A stretch of DNA of 64,000 nucleotides from Oscillospiraceae bacterium (GCA_022800755.1 JAAWQX010000030.1:28372-92371), one strand, 5' to 3'. Counted from the first letter of the stretch, positions 32,872-42,320 are shown. Program-made: numbers and translations. Notes: generated by a model from the sequence alone, not told the origin.

Positions 32872-33270
32872 ATGAGTGATCTGATCACCACGGGTAGCGG
32901 CGGATTGATGGGGCTGCTCCACGGTCAAGGTGGGGAACTGGCAATCCCCACGCCATTTGAAAAGGACATTTTTCTGTTCGATACTTATGTGGTCGGAACG
33001 ACATACGTGGAAGGCATGGAAGAACTGGAACCCCATTTGAACATTGATGACCGTCTGAACTTTTTCCGGGAACCGGACAATCACTACGACCCACAAGCCA
33101 TTGTCATCAAGACCCAAGAGGGTGTCAAAATCGGTTACGTCCCTCGGCAGGACAATGTGATTTTTGCCCGGCTGATGGACGCAGGGAAGCTCCTATTCGG
33201 AAAAATCACCGGGAAAGAGAAAAAGGGTAAATGGGTAAAAATCGCTATCAAAGTTTATTTGCATGAATGA
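32872..33270 (+). CDS. HIRAN-domain protein
   Basis: A 132-residue protein whose C-terminal ~90 residues form a HIRAN domain: DTYVVGTTYVEG, LNFFREPDNHYDPQAIVIKT, KIGYVPRQDNVIFARLMDAG. HIRAN domains bind 3' ends of single-stranded DNA and act as damage or fork sensors in HLTF-type proteins. It starts 4 bases after the ARH-J gene (start after GAGGTGAT), and the operon ends at the terminator overlapping its stop. It is probably the nucleic-acid sensing part of the three-gene system. The N-terminal ~38 residues are not recognisable. Confidence 0.85.
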   Translation: MSDLITTGSGGLMGLLHGQGGELAIPTPFEKDIFLFDTYVVGTTYVEGMEELEPHLNIDDRLNFFREPDNHYDPQAIVIKTQEGVKIGYVPRQDNVIFARLMDAGKLLFGKITGKEKKGKWVKIAIKVYLHE

Positions 33271-33311
33271 TACAGAGTGCGTCGTGTTTCCACGACGCAC
33301 TCTGTATCATT
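33266..33311. terminator. Bidirectional terminator, HIRAN/GmrSD junction
   Basis: A 21-bp perfect stem (AATGATACAGAGTGCGTCGTG and complement) around TTTC, overlapping the HIRAN stop codon and close to the end of the convergent DUF262 gene. Confidence 0.85.
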
Positions 33312-33321
33312 AGTGAAACGA

Positions 33322-35874
33322 TCACATTCTCCGCAGGAACGGAATCATCACATCATAAAAACGCTTGCTCCACTCCGCATGAAACTCTGCCATTGCCGGC
33401 CAATCTGTTTCATTTTCTATGCTCACACCGCTCATATGGCAGGCAATAAACGACCCTTTTGTAGCGTCCTTACGCTGCCAGTCAAGGGGAATACCGAGTT
33501 CTTGTTCAATAACCTTTCGGTTCTGCATTAAATAATCAAATGCCGTTTTATTCTTCACCTGATCGGAATTCCCTAAAAAGATTTCAACCCTGGCCTCATT
33601 GTAATTCGCCACACAGTTGATACTAAATCCATTCATGCCGAAAAATCCGCTGATCCAATTGAATTTTGTCGGATTCACATTTGAGAATGCCTGTCCACCG
33701 TGCCTCTCCTTAATGATTGGGAGTGCATAGGCCCAATACCGCCGCCTTAACGAATAGCGAGTATCTGCAAACGCTTCATCCGAAAAATCACCATCTTCAA
33801 GATAAAATACAAGATCCGCAGGTTCAGCGTCGTAAAGCTTAAATAAGCGTCTAAGCAGTGATAATTTGAGATCTGTGCTGGTGTTCTTCTCTACATAAAT
33901 CCCGTGTTCAATTTCGATTGCGCTTCTAAGCGCTTCTTTCCTGTCACTTACATAAACAGAAAGTCCCGTATCGTCATTGCCATGCAACAGTCTCGTGAGT
34001 ACCAGAGGATTATCTTCATGAAGAATCCGCACAACTTGCTCAAACATATCAATCCAACTACTCACCGGCTGTTCTGTATTTTTATAACTGAACCGTGCGA
34101 TTTCTCTTCCGCTCAAGGAAATGTCATCATCCAATGAATAGGCGTCTTGCGGCTTCTCCGCGGGTTTGTAGTCTGTTACCGGCATTGGCCAAATCTTCAG
34201 TGCTTGATTCATCAAATGGCTAGTCCGCGCTTCCAATTCCGCCAAGCCCCACTTTTCTTGTGCCGCAATATATGTATTCATGCGAATTCCGCTCTCTTGA
34301 AAGCCATGAGGCATAGCTTTCTTCTCAGTGAAGGTACTGTTACTGTATTTTGAGTTGTATTCTGATGCAACAAGTGTAAGATTTGCAATACAGTGCAACC
34401 ATCGTTCATGAATCTGCTCATAATCTTCACCCAAAGCGTTTACCCATGCAGGTGATAAGTGCTGGGGCATGATATGCTCGATTGAGTAGGACCGGTCATC
34501 GATATGCCGATAGATATCTTTATCTTCCAGTGTATCGTAATTCTCAAAACGCTCTAAGATGTAAATTTTGTTCTTACTGTTCATGAGATAGACTTGGCGT
34601 ACCTCAAAAGCAGAAATAAACTCACTGTCATCCGGAAAACGTGTCCGCTCCTTTTTGGATGTCAACGCATATTTGAATTTCTCAACATATCGATCCGCAT
34701 TACCGTCGTAACGCATGATTTCTCTATGCAGAGCCACAAATGTCTTATTCAAAGTGTTCGTAGGCACATCACAAATCATTCTGCGGAACAAATAGCTCTC
34801 AGTGGTAAGAAAAATATCTGTTAATTCGGGCATGGTCAACGCTTTATCCTCATAAAGGCGCCATACCTCTAAGAAGAACGGCCTTGTGACGGTAGTTTCC
34901 AAGCGATTCAAGCGTTCAATACAAGCATCAAGGATTTTGCTCTCCTTACTCCCTTTGAGCAGATACGCATAGCGTCTGGCGTAATCCCGCAGTTCTTTGA
35001 GTAGTTCTTCTGTCCGGATTTTCTCGCCTTCAGCAAACGCAGTTTCAGCATAATCCTTAAACGCAAAATAAATCTTATTGAAAGGCGGCGTTTCTTGCCG
35101 TTTTACGCTCAAATAGTCTCGAATAAACGCGCTGACATCATAATGAACGTATTCCTCTATTGGGTTCCAGTATTTTTCGTAGAAATCATTTTGCTCGTTC
35201 GCAGGTAAGCCCATCAAGATATAATTTCGAATCTTGTCTCCTTCTGAAAGTGCTAACCCCGTCGAGTTTAGACTCTCAAAAATCAACTGTGGGTTATCAT
35301 CATTATTGAGCTTGATTTCTATGATCTCCAGCCGGCAGATTGCAGTGTACAATTCATCTATACTGATTTCCTGCTTTTGAATACGTTTATAAAAATAATC
35401 ATAGTTTGCTGTTAAGTTTGAATCTTTAATCCGCTCGGTTTCTCGATCAAAAAGACGTGTAAATGCGACTCGATCGTTCTTAACGGGCTTTAATTTTATT
35501 CTTGTTTCTTTCGGCTGCCATTTGTCAACAAGGTATGTCTCATAAATCAACTGTCCCAAAGATTGAGTTTCGGCAGAAAGTGCACCTTGTTCCAACAAGT
35601 TATACATTGCCAAGAACAATAGCGAAACGGTAGTCAAACGCTGCTGCCCATCAATCACAAGGAATTCTGTGTTTTGTCCATCAGGGTTGTATACAGAAAC
35701 AATACTGCCGAAAAAATGCGTCTTCCGCTGTTGGTGAATGATTTTGACCAAATCGTCATAGAGCTGCTTGCAGTTTTCTATATCCCAGTCATAGTTGCGC
35801 TGATATACGGGAATCACAAAACGCTTCTTTGCGCCCTCCATATATTCAATCAGTCTGCATTCCGACCCCTTCAT
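33322..35874 (-). CDS. GmrSD-type DUF262/DUF1524 protein with C-terminal DUF4268-like domain
   Basis: An 850-residue protein. The N-terminal DUF262 (ParB/GmrS-like NTPase) has FVIPVYQRNYDW and FLVIDGQQRLTTVS. A DUF1524 His-Me finger nuclease lies near residue 465 (SIEHIMPQHL, then NLTLVASEYNSKYSN). The last ~150 residues (YWAYALPIIKERHGG to the end) resemble DUF4268. This layout matches type IV modification-dependent restriction enzymes of the GmrSD class, which cut DNA with glucosylated or otherwise modified cytosine. It stands alone, transcribed toward the HIRAN gene, with its own promoter. Start at 35874 follows GAGGAGAAAAAG. The DUF4268 assignment is from memory. Confidence 0.85.
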   Translation of the reverse strand: MKGSECRLIEYMEGAKKRFVIPVYQRNYDWDIENCKQLYDDLVKIIHQQRKTHFFGSIVSVYNPDGQNTEFLVIDGQQRLTTVSLLFLAMYNLLEQGALSAETQSLGQLIYETYLVDKWQPKETRIKLKPVKNDRVAFTRLFDRETERIKDSNLTANYDYFYKRIQKQEISIDELYTAICRLEIIEIKLNNDDNPQLIFESLNSTGLALSEGDKIRNYILMGLPANEQNDFYEKYWNPIEEYVHYDVSAFIRDYLSVKRQETPPFNKIYFAFKDYAETAFAEGEKIRTEELLKELRDYARRYAYLLKGSKESKILDACIERLNRLETTVTRPFFLEVWRLYEDKALTMPELTDIFLTTESYLFRRMICDVPTNTLNKTFVALHREIMRYDGNADRYVEKFKYALTSKKERTRFPDDSEFISAFEVRQVYLMNSKNKIYILERFENYDTLEDKDIYRHIDDRSYSIEHIMPQHLSPAWVNALGEDYEQIHERWLHCIANLTLVASEYNSKYSNSTFTEKKAMPHGFQESGIRMNTYIAAQEKWGLAELEARTSHLMNQALKIWPMPVTDYKPAEKPQDAYSLDDDISLSGREIARFSYKNTEQPVSSWIDMFEQVVRILHEDNPLVLTRLLHGNDDTGLSVYVSDRKEALRSAIEIEHGIYVEKNTSTDLKLSLLRRLFKLYDAEPADLVFYLEDGDFSDEAFADTRYSLRRRYWAYALPIIKERHGGQAFSNVNPTKFNWISGFFGMNGFSINCVANYNEARVEIFLGNSDQVKNKTAFDYLMQNRKVIEQELGIPLDWQRKDATKGSFIACHMSGVSIENETDWPAMAEFHAEWSKRFYDVMIPFLRRM

Positions 35875-35941
35875 ATCTTTTTCTCCTCACAATCGATTTG
35901 CAATGATCTATCAGTGACGTTCTAATTCTCTCTATGGGGTA

Positions 35942-35969
35942 ATTATAGCACAATAGGCTCAGACTGTAA
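35942..35969 (-). promoter_or_regulatory. Promoter of the GmrSD-type gene
   Basis: On the minus strand TTACAG and TATAAT, spacing 16, with a leader of ~60 bases to the start at 35874. Confidence 0.55.
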
Positions 35970-36039
35970 ATCATTGTCATACGCCATGCGAACCCATTAC
36001 CAGAGCAATCAATCTATATGCAGGTCTAAAATACGGTTC

Positions 36040-36068
36040 TTGAAGTCGGTCGAAATTTGCGGTATACT
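36040..36068 (+). promoter_or_regulatory. hsd operon promoter
   Basis: TTGAAG and TATACT with 17 bases between. The -10 hexamer lies inside the left arm of the palindrome at 36060-36088. Confidence 0.65.
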
Positions 36069-36088
36069 TAAAATAGGAAGGTATACCG
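36060..36088. promoter_or_regulatory. Inverted repeat CGGTATAC...GTATACCG over the hsd -10 box
   Basis: Perfect 8-bp arms separated by 13 bases, overlapping the -10 hexamer and likely transcription start. Classical repressor position; no controller gene is adjacent. Confidence 0.55.
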
Positions 36089-36116
36089 AGTTTTGACAGT
36101 AAGGGGGAACCCGTTA

Positions 36117-38864
36117 ATGACGCCTGAAGAAAAAGCCCGCTTGGTGATTGACCAAAAGCTGGAACAGTCCGGCTGGGTCATACAAGACATGAACCAGTTG
36201 AACCTGTCCGCTTCACTGGGCGTCGCTGTGCGGGAATTTCCAACCAGCACGGGTCCGGTTGACTATGCCCTCTTTATTGACGGAATCCCTGTCGGCATTG
36301 TGGAGGCGAAGCGGACAGAAAAGGGCGAAGATATTACCTCGGTGGAAGAGCAGTCCGCACGCTACGCACATAGCAAATTCAAGTGGATAAAAGCGGAGTA
36401 TGAGATTCGTTTTGCCTACGAAGCGACAGATAAACTGACCCGTTTCACGGATTATCAAGATATCAAATATCGTTCCCGGACAGTGTTTTCTTTCCACCGC
36501 CCAGAAACCTTACAGGCATTGCTGAACCAACCCGATACTATCCGCAATAACATGAAACGCTTCCCTCCTTTTGACACAACGGGGTTTCGTGACTGTCAGA
36601 TTCGCGCCATCTCTAATTTGGACCGCTCTTTCTCTGAAAACAGGCCAAAAGCGTTGGTGCAGATGGCTACGGGTGCTGGAAAAACCTTTACCGCTATTAC
36701 CGCCGCTTACCGTCTGCTGAAATACGGCAGAATGAACCGAATCCTTTTCCTCGTAGATACCCGAAATCTGGGAGAACAGGCAGAAAGGGAGTTTCTCGCC
36801 TATATCCCCAACGATGACCACAGACCGTTTTCTGATATTTACGGTGTGTATCGTTTGAAATCTTCCCGAATGCCCGCAAATACACAGGTCTATATCAGCA
36901 CCATACAACGGATGTACTCCATCCTAAAAGGCGAAGAACTGGATGACGCCACTGAAGAAGCGCCCTTAGACGAATATGTTACTGATGACAAAGCACCCAA
37001 AGAAGTGGTTTATAACGAAAAATATCCTCCGGAATTCTTCGACTGCATTATCGTGGACGAGTGTCACCGGTCGATCTACAATATCTGGAGTCAAGTACTG
37101 GAATACTTCGACGCATTCATCGTCGGTCTTACCGCCACGCCGGACAAGCGTACATTTGCTTTTTTCAATGAAAATGTTGTCAGCGAGTATTCCCGGGAAC
37201 AGGCAATCATTGACGGCGTCAATGTCGGAGAAGATATCTTTCTCATCGAGACAGACGTGGGACAGCACGGCGGATACATCGTAAAACAGCAGATCGAATA
37301 CCGGAACCGCCTGTCCCGCAAAAAGCGTTGGAAGCAGATGGACGAGGATGTTAATTATGTCCCGTCCCGACTGGACCGGGATATCGTCAACCTCAGCCAG
37401 ATACGGACTGTGATCCGGGCATTCAAAGAGAATTTGTATACCGCCCTGTTTCCCCGCAGGAGCGAAGTTCCCAAAACACTGATTTTCGCTAAGACTGACA
37501 GCCATGCGGATGACATTATCCAAATCGTTCGGGAGGAATTCGGCGAGGGAAATGACTTCTGTAAAAAAATCACATATTCCGCCGACAAGCCCGAAGCGCT
37601 GCTCTCCTCATTTCGGAACGACTACTATCCCCGTATTGCCGTGACTGTGGACATGATCGCCACTGGAGTAGATGTCAAGCCCCTTGAATGCTTGATTTTC
37701 ATGCGGGATGTACGGAGCAAAAACTATTTCGAGCAGATGAAAGGACGGGGTACCCGGGCGCTGAGCAAAGACGACCTGCAAAAGGTCACTCCTTCAGCGA
37801 CAGAGAACAAAGACCACTTTGTCATTGTGGACGCGGTGGGTGTGACAAAATCCAAGAAATCCGATACCCGTGCTTTGGAGCGCAATCCCTCTGTTTCTCT
37901 AAAAGAACTGATGCTCAACGTGGTCCTGGGCGCACGGGACGAGAATACTCTCACTTCTTTAGCCAATCGCATTGTACGTCTGAATGCAAAGATGAATTCT
38001 GCGGAGAAAAAAGAATTTCAGGAAATTGCCGGAATTTCTCCCGGACAAATAGCGCAGTCTTTGCTGGATGCCTTCGACCAGGATGTAATCGCGGCTCGTG
38101 CGGGCGTGACGCTGCCGGAAGACGGCGAACCCACTCCAGAGCAGAAAGTTCTGCTGGATGCCGCGCAAAAAGATTTGATTACCGCCGCTGTCGCGCCGTT
38201 TCATAAGCCTGAAGTGCGGGATCATATCGAGAATGTCCACCGGAACCACGAGCAGCTCATTGACAATGTGAATCTCGATACCGTTCTATTCGCGGGGTAC
38301 GATACCAACCAAGAAGAGACGGCGGATCGTATCATCAATACATTCCGTGCGTTCATTGAGGAGAACAAAGATGAGATTCTCGCGCTCCGAATCATTTACG
38401 GTCAGAAATACAAAGACCGCCCCATGGCGATTGCCCAGTTAAAGGCACTATATGAAAAGCTGACCGCCAAACATATCACCGTAGACCGGTTGTGGGATTG
38501 CTACGCCATTAAGCAGCCGGACAAGGTAAAGCGGAGTACGATGCTTCAGTTGACCGACCTCATTTCCATCATACGGTTTGAGATGGGCGCTGCGGAAAGC
38601 CTTACCCCCTTTTCCGAACGGGTCAATTATAATTTTCAGCAATGGGCGTTCCGACGCAATGCTGGCGCTGTCCACTTCACGGACGAGCAGATGGACTGGT
38701 TGCGGCTCATTAAAGACCACATCGCCGCGTCCTTGAGTGTAGAACCGACAGATTTGGACTTAAACCCCTTCGACCGCATGGGCGGACTGGGACGCTTCTA
38801 CGAGGTGTTCGGAGCGGATTATGAGAAAATTTTGCTGGAATTGAATGTGGAATTGGTGGCGTGA
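36117..38864 (+). CDS. hsdR: Type I restriction enzyme R subunit
   Basis: A 915-residue restriction/translocation subunit. The N-terminal nuclease core has VDYALFIDG...GIVEAKR (PD-(D/E)xK, near residue 60). Helicase motifs follow: MATGAGKTFTAI (Walker A, ~183), IIVDECHRS (DEAD-type box, ~311), GLTATPDKRT, TVDMIATGVDVKPL and a Q/R-rich motif VI (MKGRGTRALS). The C-terminal helical domain binds the methylase core. I start at 36117 (GGGGGAACCCG before ATG) and not the TTG at 36093. It is the first gene of an R-S-X-M operon. Motifs look intact, so the enzyme is probably active, cutting DNA that lacks the cognate methylation. Confidence 0.95.
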   Translation: MTPEEKARLVIDQKLEQSGWVIQDMNQLNLSASLGVAVREFPTSTGPVDYALFIDGIPVGIVEAKRTEKGEDITSVEEQSARYAHSKFKWIKAEYEIRFAYEATDKLTRFTDYQDIKYRSRTVFSFHRPETLQALLNQPDTIRNNMKRFPPFDTTGFRDCQIRAISNLDRSFSENRPKALVQMATGAGKTFTAITAAYRLLKYGRMNRILFLVDTRNLGEQAEREFLAYIPNDDHRPFSDIYGVYRLKSSRMPANTQVYISTIQRMYSILKGEELDDATEEAPLDEYVTDDKAPKEVVYNEKYPPEFFDCIIVDECHRSIYNIWSQVLEYFDAFIVGLTATPDKRTFAFFNENVVSEYSREQAIIDGVNVGEDIFLIETDVGQHGGYIVKQQIEYRNRLSRKKRWKQMDEDVNYVPSRLDRDIVNLSQIRTVIRAFKENLYTALFPRRSEVPKTLIFAKTDSHADDIIQIVREEFGEGNDFCKKITYSADKPEALLSSFRNDYYPRIAVTVDMIATGVDVKPLECLIFMRDVRSKNYFEQMKGRGTRALSKDDLQKVTPSATENKDHFVIVDAVGVTKSKKSDTRALERNPSVSLKELMLNVVLGARDENTLTSLANRIVRLNAKMNSAEKKEFQEIAGISPGQIAQSLLDAFDQDVIAARAGVTLPEDGEPTPEQKVLLDAAQKDLITAAVAPFHKPEVRDHIENVHRNHEQLIDNVNLDTVLFAGYDTNQEETADRIINTFRAFIEENKDEILALRIIYGQKYKDRPMAIAQLKALYEKLTAKHITVDRLWDCYAIKQPDKVKRSTMLQLTDLISIIRFEMGAAESLTPFSERVNYNFQQWAFRRNAGAVHFTDEQMDWLRLIKDHIAASLSVEPTDLDLNPFDRMGGLGRFYEVFGADYEKILLELNVELVA

Positions 38865-38873
38865 GATAGCTTT

Positions 38874-40190
38874 ATGAATTTTACTGAATTAGTTGCCCCG
38901 AATGGATTGTTTTGTGATGGCGATTGGATTGAGAAAAAAGACCAAGACATACATGGCAATGTCAGGTTAATACAGCTTGCCGACATAGGCGTTGGCATTT
39001 TCAAGGATAAATCGTCAAAATACTTAACTGAGTGTAAGGCACAGGAACTCAACTGCACATACCTTCAAAAAGGTGACATTCTAATTGCCCGCCTGCCAGA
39101 ACCATTGGGACGAGCTTGTATTTTCCCACTTGATGGAAAATATATCACAGCGGTGGATATTGCAATCGTTAGAATCGACCGACATGATATTAGCCCAAAA
39201 TATGTGATGTATATGGTAAATTCGCCAGGTTTTCGTTCAGCAATAAAAGAGCACGAAAGCGGAACGACAAGAAAGCGAATCTCCCGAAAGAACCTAGATA
39301 AAATTCAATTTGATATTCCGCCCCTCCCAGAACAAGAGCGCATCGTTGCACGTATTGAGGAACTGTTCTCCCAGCTGGATGCTGGTGTGAACGAGCTGAA
39401 AACCGCAAAGGAGCGGCTGAAGGTGTACCGACAGGCGGTGCTGAAAGCGGCGTTTGAGGGGAGATATACCCATGAGTGGAGACATACTCATCCCCAGCAA
39501 TCACCAAAAAGTGATTTTAACAGCATTAAACTGCCTCACCCTGTTTTTAAAGATACTTCTGGTGATGAAAACGAAATTCCTTTATTCAAACCAAAATCGT
39601 GGAAAAAAGTAAGATTTGGCGAAATATTTGAAGTAGAAGTAGGAGCTACCCCCAGCAGGCGGGTAGTAGAATATTGGAATGGCGATATTCCTTGGGTAAG
39701 TAGTGGTGAAATTCATTTTGATGCCATTTCCAATACAAGAGAATGTATCACGCAAGACGGATTAAATCACGCCTCTACAAATGTCCAGCCCATTGGCACA
39801 GTTATGCTTGCTATGATTGGCGAGGGAAAAACGAGAGGGCAGGTTGCCTTACTGAATATTGAGGCTGCACATAACCAAAATACCGCCGCAATTTTAGTTT
39901 CAAAAACTCCATGCGTTCCAAAATATATTTATTATTTTTTGGTACTAAATTACGAAAATACGAGATGTGTCGGGTCTGGAAACAATCAGAAAGCGCTTAA
40001 TAAAGAACGAGTCCGGGCCTTGCGTTTTCCATTTGCCTCGTTTGCAGAGCAAGCCTTAATTGTACAAGAAATTGAATCTCGTTTATCTGTCTGCGACAGT
40101 ATTGAAAAAACGGTAGGCAGTGCTTTGCAGCAGGCAGAAGCCCTGCGACAGAGTATTTTGAAAAAAGCATTTGAATGGGGATTGATATAG
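38874..40190 (+). CDS. hsdS: Type I restriction-modification specificity subunit S
   Basis: A 438-residue specificity protein with two target-recognition domains (about residues 1-150 and 215-385). Each is followed by a conserved helical spacer (PPLPEQERIVARIEELFSQLDAG; then FAEQALIVQEIESRLSVCDS). The second TRD begins with the typical WKKVRFGEIFEVEVGATPSR and WVSSGEI. It defines the bipartite DNA target for HsdM and HsdR. The base composition is more AT-rich than hsdR and hsdM, consistent with independent exchange of S genes. Ten bases after hsdR; the RBS is weak, suggesting coupling. Its order before hsdM is less common. Confidence 0.93.
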   Translation: MNFTELVAPNGLFCDGDWIEKKDQDIHGNVRLIQLADIGVGIFKDKSSKYLTECKAQELNCTYLQKGDILIARLPEPLGRACIFPLDGKYITAVDIAIVRIDRHDISPKYVMYMVNSPGFRSAIKEHESGTTRKRISRKNLDKIQFDIPPLPEQERIVARIEELFSQLDAGVNELKTAKERLKVYRQAVLKAAFEGRYTHEWRHTHPQQSPKSDFNSIKLPHPVFKDTSGDENEIPLFKPKSWKKVRFGEIFEVEVGATPSRRVVEYWNGDIPWVSSGEIHFDAISNTRECITQDGLNHASTNVQPIGTVMLAMIGEGKTRGQVALLNIEAAHNQNTAAILVSKTPCVPKYIYYFLVLNYENTRCVGSGNNQKALNKERVRALRFPFASFAEQALIVQEIESRLSVCDSIEKTVGSALQQAEALRQSILKKAFEWGLI

Positions 40191-40838
40191 TTGGAAATTT
40201 TGATTCAAGTTATAAACTTTCTGGATAAGCATAGTGGCTCATTAACATTTTTGATAACAGCGGTTTACGTAATTGCCACAATCCTAATATGTCGGGCAAA
40301 TATTAGAGCTGCTAACGCCACCCGAGAACAGGTTGAAGAATCAAAGCGGCAGTTTGAAGAAACTCAGCGGCTACAGATTATGCCTTTTTTACAAATTGAA
40401 ATTCGAAATACTAGCAGTTTTGATCTAACTTTAGATTTAAATGTGGATAGTTTTGGTAGCGTGGTTGTGTATGACACCTGTACGGTGCTAAAAAATGTTG
40501 GCCTTGGGACTGCTACAAACATCATTTATTCATGGGAGATTTGGGAAAACTCGTTTTCTGACTCCGGTGAATTTCCGATAAATGCTGTGCAACAGGGAGA
40601 TTCCTATTCTTTGCTGATTTTGATGAATGGTGAAGAGAATTGTAATATTCCACGGAACGCAGCCCTTACTTTGGAGTATATGGATATGTTGGGAAAGTCC
40701 TATAAACAGAGATTTTTATTTGACTTTGGGGATAGTTGTGAAAGTGGATCGGGCTCAACTTTAACCATTGCGACGGATCCTCCAAACTACGCCGGAGCAG
40801 TGACTTATAAATTGAAAGGAAATAGCGACAATGCCTGA
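40191..40838 (+). CDS. Unknown membrane-anchored protein embedded in the hsd operon
   Basis: A 215-residue protein that I do not recognise as a named family. It probably starts at TTG 40191, directly abutting the hsdS stop, with TGGGGAT upstream. Residues ~15-36 form one hydrophobic helix (LTFLITAVYVIATILICRA). A coiled-coil stretch with NATREQVEESKRQFEETQ follows, then a soluble beta-rich domain. Its end overlaps the hsdM start by 8 bases, so it is translationally coupled to the methylase. Such one-helix proteins occur in defence loci. It may anchor or modulate the R-M complex, or be an independent cargo gene trapped in the operon. Confidence 0.7.
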   Translation: MEILIQVINFLDKHSGSLTFLITAVYVIATILICRANIRAANATREQVEESKRQFEETQRLQIMPFLQIEIRNTSSFDLTLDLNVDSFGSVVVYDTCTVLKNVGLGTATNIIYSWEIWENSFSDSGEFPINAVQQGDSYSLLILMNGEENCNIPRNAALTLEYMDMLGKSYKQRFLFDFGDSCESGSGSTLTIATDPPNYAGAVTYKLKGNSDNA

Positions 40839-42315
40839 CCAAACCTCAACCATCATTTCCAAAGTCTGGGGGATGTGCAACCCCTTACGGGACAACGGCG
40901 TGTCCTACGGCGACTATCTGGAACAGCTTACATATCTAATTTTTCTGAAAATGTCCGATGAATACTCCAAACCGCCTTACAACCGGGAGACCGGTATTCC
41001 CGCCGGGCACACCTGGGCGGACATGAACACGCTCAAAGGCGCTGAACTGGAGGAGCAATACAAAGCCACCCTGGAAGCGCTGGGAGAACAGGGCGGTATC
41101 CTGGGAAAGATTTTCAAAGGCGCGGTGAACAAAATCAGCAGCGCCGCCATTTTGTACCGGGTCGTGCAAATGATCGACCAGGAAAAATGGGTATCCATGT
41201 CCTCGGATGTCAAGGGCGAAATTTATGAAGGCCTGCTTCAAAAAAACGCGGAGGACGTAAAAAGCGGCGCCGGGCAGTATTTCACGCCCCGTCCTCTGAT
41301 TCGGGCTATGGTACGCTGTATCCGCCCGGAACCGATGAAAACCATCGCCGACCCCTGCTGCGGCAGCGGCGGCTTTTTCCTCTCAGCACAAGAGTACATT
41401 GCCAATCCGGATCATTATACCCTCGACCGTGAGCAGAAGGAGTTTCTCAAGGGCCGGACTTTTTATGGCAATGAGATTGTGCCTGCCACATATAAGACCG
41501 CATTGATGAATCTCTATTTACACAACATTGGTGATATCTATGGAGCAGTCCCGGTCACCTTGGGGGACGCCCTGCTCACAGACCCCGGCTACCGGGTAGA
41601 CTATGTGCTGACCAACCCGCCTTTTGGCAAAAAATCCTCCATCACCTTTACCAATGAGGATGGCGAGCAGGAAGACGAAGATCTGGTCTATAACCGGCAG
41701 GACTTCTGGACCACCAGCTCCAACAAGCAGCTAAACTTTGTGCAGCACATCAACACCATCCTGAACGCTAATGGTAAAGCGGCAGTTGTCGTACCGGATA
41801 ATGTGCTTTTTGAGGGCGGAGCCGGAGAGACTGTGCGTAAAAAACTGTTGGAGACAACCGACCTTCATACCATTCTGCGTTTGCCCACGGGTATCTTTTA
41901 CAAACCGGGGGTCAAGGCGAATGTCATCTTCTTTGACAAGCGTCCTGCCGGTCCGGAGCAGCAAACTAAGGAAGTGTGGATATACGACTTTCGCACCAAT
42001 GTCTACTTCACGTTGAAACAGCATCCCTTGACCGACGCAGATTTAGAAGATTTTGTGACCTGCTATCACCCGGAAAACCGGCACCAGCGGACAGAAACAT
42101 GGTCGGAAGAGAACCCCGACGGCCGTTGGCGCAAGTTTGATATAGACAATATTTTGAACCGGGATAAAATCAGTTTGGATATTTTCTGGATCAAGGACAA
42201 GTCTTTAGCTGATTTGGATAACCTGCCTGCTCCAGAAGAATTGGCGGCAGATATCATAGAAAACTTGCAAAGCGCTTTAGAGAGCTTCCGCGAGCTGACG
42301 CAACAATTGAATTGA
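40831..42315 (+). CDS. hsdM: Type I restriction-modification DNA methyltransferase subunit M
   Basis: A 494-residue N6-adenine methylase subunit. The N-terminal HsdM_N helical domain (GDYLEQLTYLIFLKM) is followed by the SAM-binding motif ADPCCGSGGFF and the catalytic motif VLTNPPFG, then FVQHINTILNANGKAAVVVPDNVLFEGG. The start overlaps the preceding membrane-protein gene by 8 bases; AAAGGAA precedes it. It protects host sites defined by HsdS. It ends the operon at a hairpin terminator. Confidence 0.95.
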   Translation: MPDQTSTIISKVWGMCNPLRDNGVSYGDYLEQLTYLIFLKMSDEYSKPPYNRETGIPAGHTWADMNTLKGAELEEQYKATLEALGEQGGILGKIFKGAVNKISSAAILYRVVQMIDQEKWVSMSSDVKGEIYEGLLQKNAEDVKSGAGQYFTPRPLIRAMVRCIRPEPMKTIADPCCGSGGFFLSAQEYIANPDHYTLDREQKEFLKGRTFYGNEIVPATYKTALMNLYLHNIGDIYGAVPVTLGDALLTDPGYRVDYVLTNPPFGKKSSITFTNEDGEQEDEDLVYNRQDFWTTSSNKQLNFVQHINTILNANGKAAVVVPDNVLFEGGAGETVRKKLLETTDLHTILRLPTGIFYKPGVKANVIFFDKRPAGPEQQTKEVWIYDFRTNVYFTLKQHPLTDADLEDFVTCYHPENRHQRTETWSEENPDGRWRKFDIDNILNRDKISLDIFWIKDKSLADLDNLPAPEELAADIIENLQSALESFRELTQQLN

Positions 42316-42320
42316 TTGAT

